A stretch of DNA of 64,000 nucleotides. Source: Natrinema caseinilyticum. Lineage in GTDB: Archaea; Halobacteriota; Halobacteria; Halobacteriales; Natrialbaceae. The stretch lies in assembly GCF_024227435.1 (NCBI RefSeq), contig NZ_CP100445.1, forward strand, positions 1,733,369-1,797,368. The letters are read 5' to 3'. The translations under genes were made by a program, and so were the position numbers. The notes below the pieces were generated by a model. That model ran no database searches. It was given only the letters and a program-made list of their open reading frames with translations, and was not told the origin of the DNA. Shown here in pieces: positions 25,403 to 35,190 of this stretch (its first letter is position 1; every line of letters begins with the position of its first letter).

Positions 25403-26677
25403 ATGCAGCGACGAACGTATCTCGCGGCCGCGGCGACGCTGCCGCTTGCGGGCTGTACCGAAACGGAGACGAGTTCGAGTCCTCGAGACGACGATTCCCC
25501 GAGCGACGAACCGGCGACGAACGACGCAACCGACGGTTCGCGGGCCGATCCCGGGGCGGTCGGGACCGTCGACGATTTCGAAGCGCTAGCCGCCTGGGAT
25601 GCGGTCGCAGGAACGCTCTCCCCGGACCGCGACCGCGCCGTTCTCGGGTCACAGAGCGCTCGTCTCGAGGTCCCGGCCGAAGAGCCGAGCGCCAGGCTCA
25701 CACGGCGGCTTTCGACGCCGCTCGATTGTTCGGCCGTCGCGCCGGGACTCGCCGTCGCGTCCGACGGTCTCGTGGTCCCCTGGCTGCGGCTGGTCGACGT
25801 CGACGGGAACGGCGCCGACTTCCGCAGGGCAATCAAGGGCGGCCTGCCGCTCGTGCGGCACAATTTCGGCGTCAAGGAGATCGCGGACGGGTTCGACCCG
25901 ACCGCCGTCGAGACGATCCACCTGCTCGTCTGGACGGGCGAGGGAGCGACCGAGACGGTCTGGTTCGACGACCTCCACTTCGTGCCCCGACCGGAGCGGG
26001 GAAAGGTGATGATCCAGTTCGACGACGCTCACGTCACGGACTACACCGAGGCGCTGCCGATACTCGAGGAGCACGGGTACCCCGCGGTCTCGTTCGTTCC
26101 GACCGGCTACGTCGACTACGGCGAGGTTGCGGGCGATCCCAAGTTGACGACCGACCAAACCCGCGAGCTCCACGACGCGGGCTGGTGTATCGCCAATCAC
26201 ACCGTCAGTCACGAGGACCTTCCCGAACTCAGTGCAGACGAGCAGGCCGCGGAGATACGCGGGGGTCAGCGGTGGCTGCGCGAGCGCGGTTTCGATACCG
26301 GCGCGGACTACTTCGCCTACCCGTTCGGGGCGTACGACGGGACGACGCTCGAGATCGTCGCGAACACGCACGACCTCGCCTTCGGCGGCGGCCCGCCGGC
26401 GCAGGGCTACGTCACGAACACGACGCTCGCGCCGCGGATCGGTGAACCCACGGCCGAGCAATCGCGGACGGCGATCGAACACACGGCGTCGATGCGGGGG
26501 ATCACCTCGCTCTTCTTCCACCGGCTCGAGGGCGAGCAACTGGCCAACTTCGAGGCGACGGTCGAACTGATCGACGAGTACGAGTCAGCCGGCGAGATCG
26601 ACGTGATTCTGCCGGACGACATAGAGCGGCGGTTCGTCTCGTCGCCGCGGACGCGCGGGGCCGACACGAACGGCTGA
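25403..26677 (+). CDS. Tat lipoprotein with polysaccharide deacetylase domain
   Basis: A 424-residue exported lipoprotein: twin arginine in MQRRTYLAAAATLPLAGC with a lipobox Cys at residue 18. An N-terminal beta-sandwich-like region (about 50-195, ending TVWFDDLHFV) resembles a carbohydrate-binding module. A NodB-type deacetylase domain follows from KVMIQFDDAHVTDYTE, with metal-binding His residues in IANHTVSHEDL and the later strand YFAYPFGAYD. The first motif reads FDDAH in place of the usual FDDG. Likely substrates are acetylated glycans of the cell surface or exopolysaccharide; not provable here. Confidence 0.85.
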   Translation: MQRRTYLAAAATLPLAGCTETETSSSPRDDDSPSDEPATNDATDGSRADPGAVGTVDDFEALAAWDAVAGTLSPDRDRAVLGSQSARLEVPAEEPSARLTRRLSTPLDCSAVAPGLAVASDGLVVPWLRLVDVDGNGADFRRAIKGGLPLVRHNFGVKEIADGFDPTAVETIHLLVWTGEGATETVWFDDLHFVPRPERGKVMIQFDDAHVTDYTEALPILEEHGYPAVSFVPTGYVDYGEVAGDPKLTTDQTRELHDAGWCIANHTVSHEDLPELSADEQAAEIRGGQRWLRERGFDTGADYFAYPFGAYDGTTLEIVANTHDLAFGGGPPAQGYVTNTTLAPRIGEPTAEQSRTAIEHTASMRGITSLFFHRLEGEQLANFEATVELIDEYESAGEIDVILPDDIERRFVSSPRTRGADTNG

Positions 26678-26744
26678 GTTTCGCTGCGGGCGTCCCGGAT
26701 CGAACTCGAGGCGGATCGAACCGGTACCGGACCGATCGGTCCCC

Positions 26745-28097
26745 TCAGAGCCAGGGCGGCGTAACGTACTCCGTCGTCGCGTGCTTTTCGGGCCAGACGA
26801 TCTCCTGGACGCCCTCGCCGTCGTCGTTTTCCTGCCACTGGAAGTAGACGTTGTCTTTCACGTTGTACGTGAGGTCGTGGGGGTAGTCGTGATCCTTTAC
26901 GTAGAACGCGACCGTCCCGGCGCTTCCGTCGAACGAGACGTCCTCGAGGAAGGCGATCAGTTCGTCCGAATCGAGCGTCCCGGTCTCTTCGACGGCGTGG
27001 GCGAACAGGTCGACCGCGTCGTACGCATGGTATCCCGTGTAGACCGGGTTAGATCCCTGGAATTGGGCCTGGTAGTCCTGGACGAACGGCTGCGTTTTCG
27101 ACGTGATTTCGCTGGTCGGCGTCGCGCTGGTCTGGGTGACGGCGAATCGACACGCTCCATCGACCAGGTCGTAGTACGCCGGGAGTTGCATCGGCACGTG
27201 GATGCCGGCGAAGGCGAACGGTTGTGGCTGAGGCGGTTGTTCGGGACGGTTCGGGTACGACCAGTCGAGCAGCGCGGCGGTTCCGGTGTGGGCCGTGGAT
27301 ATGAACGCGAGGTCTGCGCCCGATTCCTGGACGTCGTTGTAGAGGGACGAGAAATCGTCGGTCGCCGGCGGATAGCGTCGCTCCAGTGCGACGTCGAGGT
27401 CCGTCTCGGGGAGTTGATCCTGGTACACCTCCCACGGTTTCTTCGTCCACTCGTAATCCTCGGCGATGACTGCGATGGACTCCCAGCCGGCCTTCGGAGC
27501 CATCGCATCGACGAAGTCGATCTGATTCCGACCGAGGTCGTAGTCGTTGTTCGGCCCGACCCGGAAGTGGTACTTGTACTTGTCGTACTCCTCTTTTACC
27601 AGCTGACTGACCTTCGTCGTCGCCGCACCCGCCGTGAGGTGAATCGTCTCCTGCTCGGCAATATCGTCGATGATGTTTACGAGTACCTCGCTGGTGAAGA
27701 CGCCGACCGTGACGTCCGCTCCCTCCTCGAGGACGAGCCGCTGGTACTGGCGGCGCCCCTCGAGCGGGCTCGAGTTCGTGTCCCCGACGACCAGTTCGAC
27801 GTCTCTGCCCCCGATCCCGCCGTTCTCGTTGGCGTGTTTGACGCCGATCTCGGCGCCGCGCACTATCGATCGGCCGATGAAATCGCTGTCCGGATTGGGT
27901 GCTAACACGCCGACCGTGATCGGACCCTCGCCGCCGCTTCCGCCGGAGATGGATCCGACAGTCTCCAAGCAGCCCGCAACAGATAGACTCGCCGCACCGG
28001 TGGCAGCCGTGAGGTAGTGTCGTCGTTTGAGATCGTTCCCGCGATCCGTTCGCTCGGGCACTCCCTTCCCGTTATCCGACCCATTACGTTCAGTCAT
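26745..28097 (-). CDS. branched-chain amino-acid-type substrate-binding lipoprotein (copy 1)
   Basis: A 450-residue LivK-like periplasmic-binding-protein homologue. A Tat/lipobox signal KRRHYLTAATGAASLSVAGC anchors it outside the membrane. The bilobed ligand fold starts TVGVLAPNPDSDFIGRSIVR, followed by DVELVVGDTNSSPLEGRRQY and VTVGVFTSEVLVNIID. It is clearly paralogous to the next gene (same order, shared blocks such as GDTNSSPLE and VLEEGADVTVG). No permease or ATPase gene is nearby, but a divergent chemotaxis transducer is. That suggests a receptor-associated ligand-binding role as well as, or in place of, transport. Confidence 0.88.
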   Translation of the reverse strand: MTERNGSDNGKGVPERTDRGNDLKRRHYLTAATGAASLSVAGCLETVGSISGGSGGEGPITVGVLAPNPDSDFIGRSIVRGAEIGVKHANENGGIGGRDVELVVGDTNSSPLEGRRQYQRLVLEEGADVTVGVFTSEVLVNIIDDIAEQETIHLTAGAATTKVSQLVKEEYDKYKYHFRVGPNNDYDLGRNQIDFVDAMAPKAGWESIAVIAEDYEWTKKPWEVYQDQLPETDLDVALERRYPPATDDFSSLYNDVQESGADLAFISTAHTGTAALLDWSYPNRPEQPPQPQPFAFAGIHVPMQLPAYYDLVDGACRFAVTQTSATPTSEITSKTQPFVQDYQAQFQGSNPVYTGYHAYDAVDLFAHAVEETGTLDSDELIAFLEDVSFDGSAGTVAFYVKDHDYPHDLTYNVKDNVYFQWQENDDGEGVQEIVWPEKHATTEYVTPPWL

Positions 28098-28373
28098 TCT
28101 GCCAATTCATTCTAACTTAACCAGCTTAACCTTTGGGGCAAGTTGACAAGACCGATCGGAATCGGGAGGAAGAGCGCCGAAATACCGTGCAGACGGATGA
28201 ATCGAGCGAAGAAAAAGTACTTCAAATAGATACGTTCAAGTGAATATTTTTTGGTGGTTCTCTGTAGTAATCCAAGGTGTCAGATAGTAACAAAAATGTG
28301 CCCAGTCTTTCCGCCGGCAGAGACAGCGGGTGACGTCCTGAGAGGCAGTCGAAACCGATGAAGCTAGCCGCCC

Positions 28374-29708
28374 TTAGAGCCAGTCAGGATCGACGTAGTC
28401 GGTCGTCTCGTAGGTATCGGGCCAGATCGTCTTCTGGACACCGGCTCCGTCGTCGCCTTCACGCCACTGGTAGTACAGCGGGTGGATGTTTTCTTTCCCG
28501 TAGATGACGTCGTGGGCGTGTTTGTGGTCGGGACCGTGGAATTCGATCGTTCCGGTCGTCCCGGTAACGGAGATTCCCTCGAGTTCGTTCACGAGTTCGT
28601 CGGGGTCGAGCGTGCCGGCCCCTTCGACGGCCTTCGCGAACAGTCTCACGGCGTCGAACGAAATATAGCCGGTGTAGACGGGCGCGGCCCCGTCGTTCCT
28701 GCCCTGGTACGTCTCGAGGAACGGTTGGGTCTTGTCCGTGTTCTTGCTTTCCGGTGTCGCGAAGGCGTACCCGACCGCATAGCGGCACGCACCGTCGACC
28801 ATCCCGTAGTACGACGATAGCTGCATCGGCACGTGGATCCCGCCGAAGGCGAATTTTCGCTCGGCCGGGCCCCAGTCCAGTACGGCGTCGGTCCCGGTGT
28901 GGGCGGCCGAAATGACCGCGGCGTCGGCCCCCGACCTTTCGACCTCGTCGTAGATCGTGGAGAAATTGTCGGTCGCGGGCGGGTACCGCTGCGACATCGT
29001 GACGTCGACGGGCGTGTCACCCAGACGGTTCTGGTACACGTCCCACAGGTTCTTCGTCCACTCGTAGTCTTCGACGAGAATGGCGACCGAGTCCCAGCCG
29101 ATTTGGCCGCTCATATCGGCCAGGAAGTCGACCTGAGTCTCGCCGAGGTTCACGTCGTTGAGCGGGCCGACGCGGAAATGATACTTGTACTTCTCGTATT
29201 GCTCGTTCACCAGACGGCTGGCCGCCGTCGTCGCAGACCCCGCCGTCAGGTGGGGGACTTGCTGTTCGGCGATGTCGTCCATCAGCGCGACAAGAGCCTC
29301 GCTCGTGGCGACGCCGACCGTGACGTCCGCTCCCTCCTCGAGGACGAGTCGCTGGTACTGCCGACGCGCCTCGAGCGGACTCGAGTTCGTGTCGCCGACG
29401 ACCAGTTCGACGTCCCTGCCGTCGATGCCGCCGTTGTCCTCGAGTTGGTTGCGGGCGATCCTGGCACCCTCGACGATCGACCGTCCGGTCGCGTTGCTTC
29501 CCGGATTGGGTGCGAGAACCCCGACTGTGACCGGGTCGGCGTCGGCGCCCGTAATGATAGACCCCGCAGTTTTGAGACAGCCCGCAAACGAGAGACCGAC
29601 CGTTCCACCAGCCGTCGTTTTCAGCACTCGACGGCGGTCGAGACCGCGTCGGTTATCTGACTGCGCGGAATCCCCTGCGTTCCCGCTTCCGGGTTCGAAA
29701 TCGTCCAT
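28374..29708 (-). CDS. branched-chain amino-acid-type substrate-binding lipoprotein (copy 2)
   Basis: A 444-residue paralogue of the preceding protein. Signal DRRRVLKTTAGGTVGLSFAGC has twin arginine and a lipobox Cys; the ligand fold starts TVGVLAPNPGSNATGRSIVE. It is divergent from the transducer at 29983, across about 275 bp containing AT-rich promoter DNA. In Halobacterium the binding lipoproteins BasB and CosB work with the transducers BasT and CosT; this arrangement matches that pattern. Ligand specificity cannot be read from sequence. Confidence 0.88.
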   Translation of the reverse strand: MDDFEPGSGNAGDSAQSDNRRGLDRRRVLKTTAGGTVGLSFAGCLKTAGSIITGADADPVTVGVLAPNPGSNATGRSIVEGARIARNQLEDNGGIDGRDVELVVGDTNSSPLEARRQYQRLVLEEGADVTVGVATSEALVALMDDIAEQQVPHLTAGSATTAASRLVNEQYEKYKYHFRVGPLNDVNLGETQVDFLADMSGQIGWDSVAILVEDYEWTKNLWDVYQNRLGDTPVDVTMSQRYPPATDNFSTIYDEVERSGADAAVISAAHTGTDAVLDWGPAERKFAFGGIHVPMQLSSYYGMVDGACRYAVGYAFATPESKNTDKTQPFLETYQGRNDGAAPVYTGYISFDAVRLFAKAVEGAGTLDPDELVNELEGISVTGTTGTIEFHGPDHKHAHDVIYGKENIHPLYYQWREGDDGAGVQKTIWPDTYETTDYVDPDWL

Positions 29709-29982
29709 CTCGAGCGGTCGTTTCAGCCTCTATTTCTTAATCCTTGCGAAGAAGGTACTAGAAAATTATGCAAAATATTACCAAGTCAGATAATTGTCGG
29801 CCAGAAATCATTAAGTCGGCGGCCCACCGGGAATTGTAAATTTTTCCGCGGCCAGTCGCGGTCATTAGAAACGGTCAGCCGCTGTCGGCATTAATATAAG
29901 GAATCCAGCCCGCACCCGATTATCAGCTTCGATAACTGTGGATGACAATTTATGTAGTGACGAAAATACGCGTGACGTATCC

Positions 29983-32940
29983 ATGGATTTTGTTCGACGA
30001 TTGGTGCCGACAGCTATCCGACGCAGGTACGCGGTCAAATTCGGGATCGCGTTAGTGATTCTCGGGATCTCTGTCGGTCTGATTGGATACGCTGCGACCG
30101 CAGCTATCACAAACCAGGTCGAAGATCGAGTCGAGAGCGACCACTCTTCGTCCGTTAGCCAGGAGGCACAAAGTCTGCAGATGTGGAACGAACAGAACGA
30201 ACATACGACCGGGATGATCGTCAGGTCCGACGTCGTCGCCAGTGACGATTCGGGGGCGATACAACGACGCTTCCTCGACTGGCAAGAACACCTCGATACG
30301 GATACGTTCGATATTTCTTATGTGAATTTGGACAGCGGGACGGTGAGTGCCAGTACGAACGAGGCGTACCGCGGCGCCTCGACCAGCGAACTCGAGAACG
30401 TCCCTGGCGACGCGTTCTCGCAGGCATCGCAGACCGTCCCCTGGGTCTCGGACGCCTACACCGCACAGGGTGAGTTCGGTCAGAATACCACCGTCGTCAC
30501 GTACGTCCAGATCACGGCCGAGAACGAAAACCGTGCAGTCATCTACACCGCCAATCTCGAGGCGTACTCGAACCAGCTTCAGGACGAGGAGGACGTCACG
30601 ACGATGGTCGTCGATAGCGACAACGAGGTCATGCTGGACAACCGCGGCTCCGATACGAGCACCGAGACGCTCGGAGTCTCTTACGGTGGCGACAAAAGCC
30701 TTCTGAGCGAAGCCCGGACGGAAGGCGCTACCACCCAAGACGTCCCCGGATCGGCGCTGTCGTTCGGGACCGATGCCTACACCTTCGACAACGACGAGTA
30801 CGTCACGAGCGCCGCACGCGTCTTCGGAACTGACTGGGTCGTCGTGAGCCACGAGCCGTCCAGCCAGGCGCTCGGGTACGTCAACAACATCAGAGAATGG
30901 GGGATCCTCGCGACGATCCTCGGTGTGTTCATGGTCGGCATGGTCGGTGCCGTCCTCGGCCGGAACACGGCCACTTCGATCGACCGTCTCACCGACAGAG
31001 CCAGCGAGATAGAGAACGGAAATCTCAGCGTCGACCTCGAGACGGAGCGAATCGACAACATCGGTCGGCTCTACAACGGATTCGATTCGATGCGCGATAC
31101 GCTCCGTAAACAGATCGAGGAAGCCGAAACCGCACGCGAAGAAGCCGAACGCGAGCGCAAGCGCGTCCAGGAACTCAACGACCACCTGGAGGACAAAGCT
31201 GCCGAGTACTGTTCGGTCATGGGTCGGGCCGCCGACGGCGACCTCACCGCCCGCGCGACGGTCGAAAGCCAGAACGAGGAGATGCAACAGATCGGGGAGG
31301 ACTTCAACGAGATGCTCGACGAAATCGAACAGACAATCGCCGAGCTCAACCGGTTCGCGACCGACGTCGCGACCGCCTCCGAACAGGTGACCGCCTCGAG
31401 CGAGGAAGTGAGATCCGCCTCGCAGCAGGTCACGGAATCGGTCCAAGAGATTTCCGACGGCGCGGACCGACAGAACGACTCGCTGCAGTCGGTCAACCAG
31501 GAGATGAGCGGTCTCTCGACCACGACCGAAGAGATTGCCGCGTCCTCGAACGAGGTCGCCGACATCGCCGAACGGACCGTCGACACCGGGCGAGCGGGGC
31601 AAGAAGCCGCTCAGGCGGCTATCGCCGCCATGGACGGGATCGAGACCGAAGCCAGCGACGCCGTCGACGAGATGCGTCGGCTCGAAGAGGAGGTCCAACA
31701 GATCGACGAACTGATCAACTCGATTTCGGAAATCGCGCGCCAGACGAACATGCTGGCACTGAACGCGAACATCGAGGCCTCCCGCTCCCAGGGCGGGGGC
31801 AGCGACGACGAAGGATTCTCCGTCGTGGCAAAGGAGGTCAAGGCCCTCTCCGAAGACGTCGCCGACGCGGCCGACGAGGCCGAAGACCGGCTCGAGGCGA
31901 TCCGCGAACGGACCGAAGAGTCCGCCGCCGAAGTCGAAGGGACGAGTTCCAATATCGAAGACGCGAGCGAGCAGGTTCAGGCGGCGGTCACCGCGCTCGA
32001 AGAAATCGCCGAACTCGCCCAGGAAACCAACGTGGGCGTCCAGGAGATCTCCGCGGCGACGGAAGAGCAAGCGGCGTCGACCCAGGAAGTCGTCTCGATG
32101 GTCGACGGCGCGGCGACGATTTCCGAAGAGACGACCGCCGAAGCCCAAAACGTCGCTGCAGCGGCAGAAGAGCAGACGACCGCACTGACCGAAGTGACGA
32201 AGTCCGCGTCGAACCTGTCCCAGCAGGCAGCACAGCTCTCCGAAGCGCTCGATCGGTTCGACACCGACGTCGACCGCGCGGACGTCGATCTCGGGTCGTC
32301 GTTCGACGTCGACGAGGAGCTGGCGGCGGGCGGAACGAAATTCGACGTCGACGGTGCCGACGACGAAGCCGACGATCGAGGCCCGGGAATCACGTTCGGG
32401 GACGACGTCGACGCCCGACAGGGTGCTACGGAAGGAACTCCCAACATGGGTGACGCCGACGAGCCGTCAGACGCGTTCGAACTCGATCCGAGCGAGAGAA
32501 TCGACGAGACGGACGACGGGAGCCAGCCGACGAACGACGCGTTCGCGGGCGATTCGGGGACCGGATCGTTCGGGTCCGGGACGCCTGCGAGCGAAGAGCC
32601 GTCGTACGAAGCCGCGGAGATGCCGGCGGCCGACGAACAGGACGACGGCGACGCCGATCCCGGAACGTCGACGGAGTCCCCGACTACCGACAGCGACGAG
32701 ACGGCAGCCCTCCCGATGGATCCGGTCGACGACGGAGACGACACCACCGGGTCACCGGAATCCGACGAGGAGCGAGAATCGGCCGCTTTCGGCGACGACG
32801 GTAATGAGGGGACCACCTGGGCGGGCGGCAACGAGTCGGATGCGGCCGACGACGTGGAACGAGACGACGACGGCGACGATGCCGACAGGACCGAAAGCGA
32901 GGACGTGTTCACGTTCGGCGCGACCACCGAAGACGAGTAA
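29983..32940 (+). CDS. methyl-accepting chemotaxis transducer (halobacterial Htr type)
   Basis: A 985-residue transducer from the ATG at 29983 (a GTG at 29938 would add 15 residues). TM1 is IALVILGISVGLIGYAATA near residues 20-40. An extracellular dCache-like domain of about 260 residues follows, then TM2 WGILATILGVFMVGMVG near 303-325, a HAMP segment, and a long coiled-coil signalling domain with the hairpin tip IARQTNMLALNANIEASRSQ near 580-600. The last ~220 residues are an extremely acidic Asp/Glu/Gly/Ser tail without clear fold. It signals to CheA/CheW, which are not in this window. A TATA-like attaatataagg lies near 29891-29902. Confidence 0.92.
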   Translation: MDFVRRLVPTAIRRRYAVKFGIALVILGISVGLIGYAATAAITNQVEDRVESDHSSSVSQEAQSLQMWNEQNEHTTGMIVRSDVVASDDSGAIQRRFLDWQEHLDTDTFDISYVNLDSGTVSASTNEAYRGASTSELENVPGDAFSQASQTVPWVSDAYTAQGEFGQNTTVVTYVQITAENENRAVIYTANLEAYSNQLQDEEDVTTMVVDSDNEVMLDNRGSDTSTETLGVSYGGDKSLLSEARTEGATTQDVPGSALSFGTDAYTFDNDEYVTSAARVFGTDWVVVSHEPSSQALGYVNNIREWGILATILGVFMVGMVGAVLGRNTATSIDRLTDRASEIENGNLSVDLETERIDNIGRLYNGFDSMRDTLRKQIEEAETAREEAERERKRVQELNDHLEDKAAEYCSVMGRAADGDLTARATVESQNEEMQQIGEDFNEMLDEIEQTIAELNRFATDVATASEQVTASSEEVRSASQQVTESVQEISDGADRQNDSLQSVNQEMSGLSTTTEEIAASSNEVADIAERTVDTGRAGQEAAQAAIAAMDGIETEASDAVDEMRRLEEEVQQIDELINSISEIARQTNMLALNANIEASRSQGGGSDDEGFSVVAKEVKALSEDVADAADEAEDRLEAIRERTEESAAEVEGTSSNIEDASEQVQAAVTALEEIAELAQETNVGVQEISAATEEQAASTQEVVSMVDGAATISEETTAEAQNVAAAAEEQTTALTEVTKSASNLSQQAAQLSEALDRFDTDVDRADVDLGSSFDVDEELAAGGTKFDVDGADDEADDRGPGITFGDDVDARQGATEGTPNMGDADEPSDAFELDPSERIDETDDGSQPTNDAFAGDSGTGSFGSGTPASEEPSYEAAEMPAADEQDDGDADPGTSTESPTTDSDETAALPMDPVDDGDDTTGSPESDEERESAAFGDDGNEGTTWAGGNESDAADDVERDDDGDDADRTESEDVFTFGATTEDE

Positions 32941-33094
32941 CTGCGCTCGCGGTTCGGACGTCCCGAATCGACGATAGCACTCGAGTTGACCGCCGCCAGC
33001 CCACATCGGCCGGGAAGCGACGACGCGTTCTCGTCGCGCTGTGGCATCGGCTTCGTTCGCTACCTTTTTGACCGCAGTCTCGGAAGGAACCGGC

Positions 33095-33973
33095 ATGCTC
33101 ACCGTGCGGGCGCCCGCGACGAGTGCGAACCTCGGGAGTGGCTTCGACGTCTTCGGCGTCGCTCTCGGAACGCCCGCCGACGTCGTCCGCGTCGAGCGCG
33201 CCCAGGAAACGACGATCACGGTGACCGGCGCGGGCAGCAAATACATTCCCGAAGATCCCGCGAAGAACACCGTCGGTGCGGTTGCAAAAGCGCTCGATGC
33301 GCCGGCTCACATTCGGATCGACAAGGGCGTTCGGCCCTCGTCGGGACTCGGATCGTCGGCCGCGAGCGCGGCCGCGGCAGCCGTCGCGCTGAACGCGCTG
33401 TACGACCGCGGTCGCTCACGGGAGGAACTCGTCCCGATCGCGGCCGAAGGCGAGGCGCTCGTCTCGGGAGAAGCACACGCGGACAACGTCGCCCCCTCGC
33501 TGCTCGGTGGATTTACCATCGTCACCGACGACGGCGTCACGCAGGTCGACGCCGCAGTCCCCGTCGTCGCCTGTCTCCCCGAGATGTCCGTATCGACGCG
33601 CGACGCCCGCGGCGTAGTGCCCCGGTCGGCCCCACTCGAGGAGGTCGTCGATACCGTCGGCAACGCCGCCACGCTAACAGTCGGCATGACCCGGAACGAC
33701 CCCGAACTCGTCGGAAAGGGTATGTGCGACGATATCGTCACGCCCGAGCGCACCGCCCTGATCGACGGCTACGAGCGGGTTCGCGACGCCGCTCTCGAGG
33801 CGGGCGCGACCGGCGTGACGGTAAGTGGTGCCGGGCCGGGCATTCTGGCGGTCTGTCACCGGCGAAACCAGCGAGCGATCGCCTCGGCGATGGTGGACGC
33901 ATTCGACGCGGTCGGCGTCGAGAGTCGAGCGTACCAAACCGCCATCGGAGAGGGCGCGCGACTGTACCGCTGA
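33095..33973 (+). CDS. thrB: homoserine kinase
   Basis: A 292-residue GHMP-family kinase phosphorylating homoserine in threonine synthesis. The N-terminus MLTVRAPATSANLGSGFDVF has the substrate-site pattern; the ATP motif is RPSSGLGSSAASAAAAA; a C-terminal motif GATGVTVSGAGPGILAVC completes the fold. The ATG at 33095 is chosen because it puts the family motif at the N-terminus; the frame extends upstream to 33041. It is followed after 4 bp by a small membrane-protein gene, so the two are probably co-transcribed. No other threonine gene is adjacent. Confidence 0.95.
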   Translation: MLTVRAPATSANLGSGFDVFGVALGTPADVVRVERAQETTITVTGAGSKYIPEDPAKNTVGAVAKALDAPAHIRIDKGVRPSSGLGSSAASAAAAAVALNALYDRGRSREELVPIAAEGEALVSGEAHADNVAPSLLGGFTIVTDDGVTQVDAAVPVVACLPEMSVSTRDARGVVPRSAPLEEVVDTVGNAATLTVGMTRNDPELVGKGMCDDIVTPERTALIDGYERVRDAALEAGATGVTVSGAGPGILAVCHRRNQRAIASAMVDAFDAVGVESRAYQTAIGEGARLYR

Positions 33974-33977
33974 GTCG

Positions 33978-34307
33978 ATGAGCGAGAGAACCGATGGCGT
34001 CCTCGCGGTGATCACACTCGCGGCGTTCGGCGGCGGCCTCGTCGCCGCGAGTGCGCCGCTTTCGGTTCCGTTCGTCGCGATCGGCGGCCTGGGGACGCTC
34101 GGTTTCGAAGCCGTCGCGTTCAGTCACAGCGAAACCGTCCGCCACTACTGGGACCGACCGGTCGTACAGGCGGGGACGCTCGCGGGCGCGTTCGCGATCG
34201 TCGGCGTCGGAATCGTGGTCGCCCCCTCGAGTATTCTCTCGGCGGGGATCGGTTCGCTGACGACCTATCTGTTGTTCCTGTCGTTCGTTCTGGCGACGCG
34301 GTCGTGA
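33978..34307 (+). CDS. small membrane protein downstream of thrB
   Basis: A 109-residue protein, MSERTDGVLAVITLAAFGGG, with four hydrophobic helices (the last is SAGIGSLTTYLLFLSFVLA). It begins 4 bp after the thrB stop, indicating an operon. The single charged loop is in the middle (SHSETVRHYWDRPVVQ). I do not recognise the family; coding is supported by the tight spacing and membrane-protein composition. Confidence 0.7.
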   Translation: MSERTDGVLAVITLAAFGGGLVAASAPLSVPFVAIGGLGTLGFEAVAFSHSETVRHYWDRPVVQAGTLAGAFAIVGVGIVVAPSSILSAGIGSLTTYLLFLSFVLATRS

Positions 34308-34333
34308 CGGTCGGGATCGTCCTCGGGCCGGTA

Positions 34334-35098
34334 TCACCGCCTCCTCGCGGTGGTCCGCCAGCGTCGACCGTAGATTCGAGGGATGGCATCGACTCTCGCC
34401 TGTCGAACGTTCGTCGGGACGGTCGAGACGCTCGCGGAGACGCCGGCCGGAAGCGGGCCCGGGGGCGCCGTCGAGACGGCAGTCGAATTATTCGAGGCCG
34501 GTTCCCGGCCGCGTTGCGTCGTCACGTACAGCGTTTCGAACTCCGAATGGGCTTCGAGGAGACCGTTTCGTGCCACCGTCGCACTTTGTTTCGCCGCCTG
34601 TTGAAACGCTGCGTTGGCCGCATCCGGTTGGATGTCCTCGATGTAGGTTTCGACGTCGGTGACGGCCGCCGTGTCGTCGGCCGACTCGAACGCGCCGGGG
34701 CCGACGACGTCCTCGAGTTCGCGCTTCAACCGGCGCAACTCGCGACTGAAATCGACGACGTCGACGGTGTTCCACAGTTCTCGCAGGACGATCACGTCCT
34801 CCAGACGACCGAGATCCAGTGCCGGATCGGGATTCCGCTCGCGGATCGCGTCCGGAAGCGCGTCGAATTCGACGAGGTCGGGCAGCGCCGATATCTCGAC
34901 CGCCTCGGGCAGCCGCTCGAAATCGATCGTCTCGAGGAGGTCGTCGACTGCCGAGACGACGTCCAGGAGTTCCGCCACCGTCGCCGCGAGCGTTTCGTCC
35001 GATGCGTCGGTCTCGAGTTCCCGGAGCAATCGCTCGGTCCCCGCGAAGAGGCCGTCGACGAGTTGCTCGACGCTGGTCGGGGACTGTGCCTGATTCAT
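34334..35098 (-). CDS. conserved hypothetical helical protein
   Basis: A 254-residue soluble protein, MNQAQSPTSVEQLVDGLFAG, with acidic amphipathic helices (LRELETDASDETLAATVAEL, then EISALPDLVEFDALPDAIRE) and a basic C-terminus ending RRWRTTARRR. Repeated Leu/Val-Pro-Asp turns in the middle suggest a helical repeat-like segment. The longer frame to 35392 overlaps pdxS and is not credible. It lies between the thrB pair and pdxS on the opposite strand to thrB. Function unknown. Confidence 0.7.
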   Translation of the reverse strand: MNQAQSPTSVEQLVDGLFAGTERLLRELETDASDETLAATVAELLDVVSAVDDLLETIDFERLPEAVEISALPDLVEFDALPDAIRERNPDPALDLGRLEDVIVLRELWNTVDVVDFSRELRRLKRELEDVVGPGAFESADDTAAVTDVETYIEDIQPDAANAAFQQAAKQSATVARNGLLEAHSEFETLYVTTQRGREPASNNSTAVSTAPPGPLPAGVSASVSTVPTNVRQARVDAIPRIYGRRWRTTARRR

Positions 35099-35190
35099 AC
35101 CGTCGAGACGCTTCGCTCGGAGAAAACGCACGCGCTTGCTGGTCGATCGCTCGTTCCCAGTATCGAACCGAAAAGACGTCCCGCCGGTCC

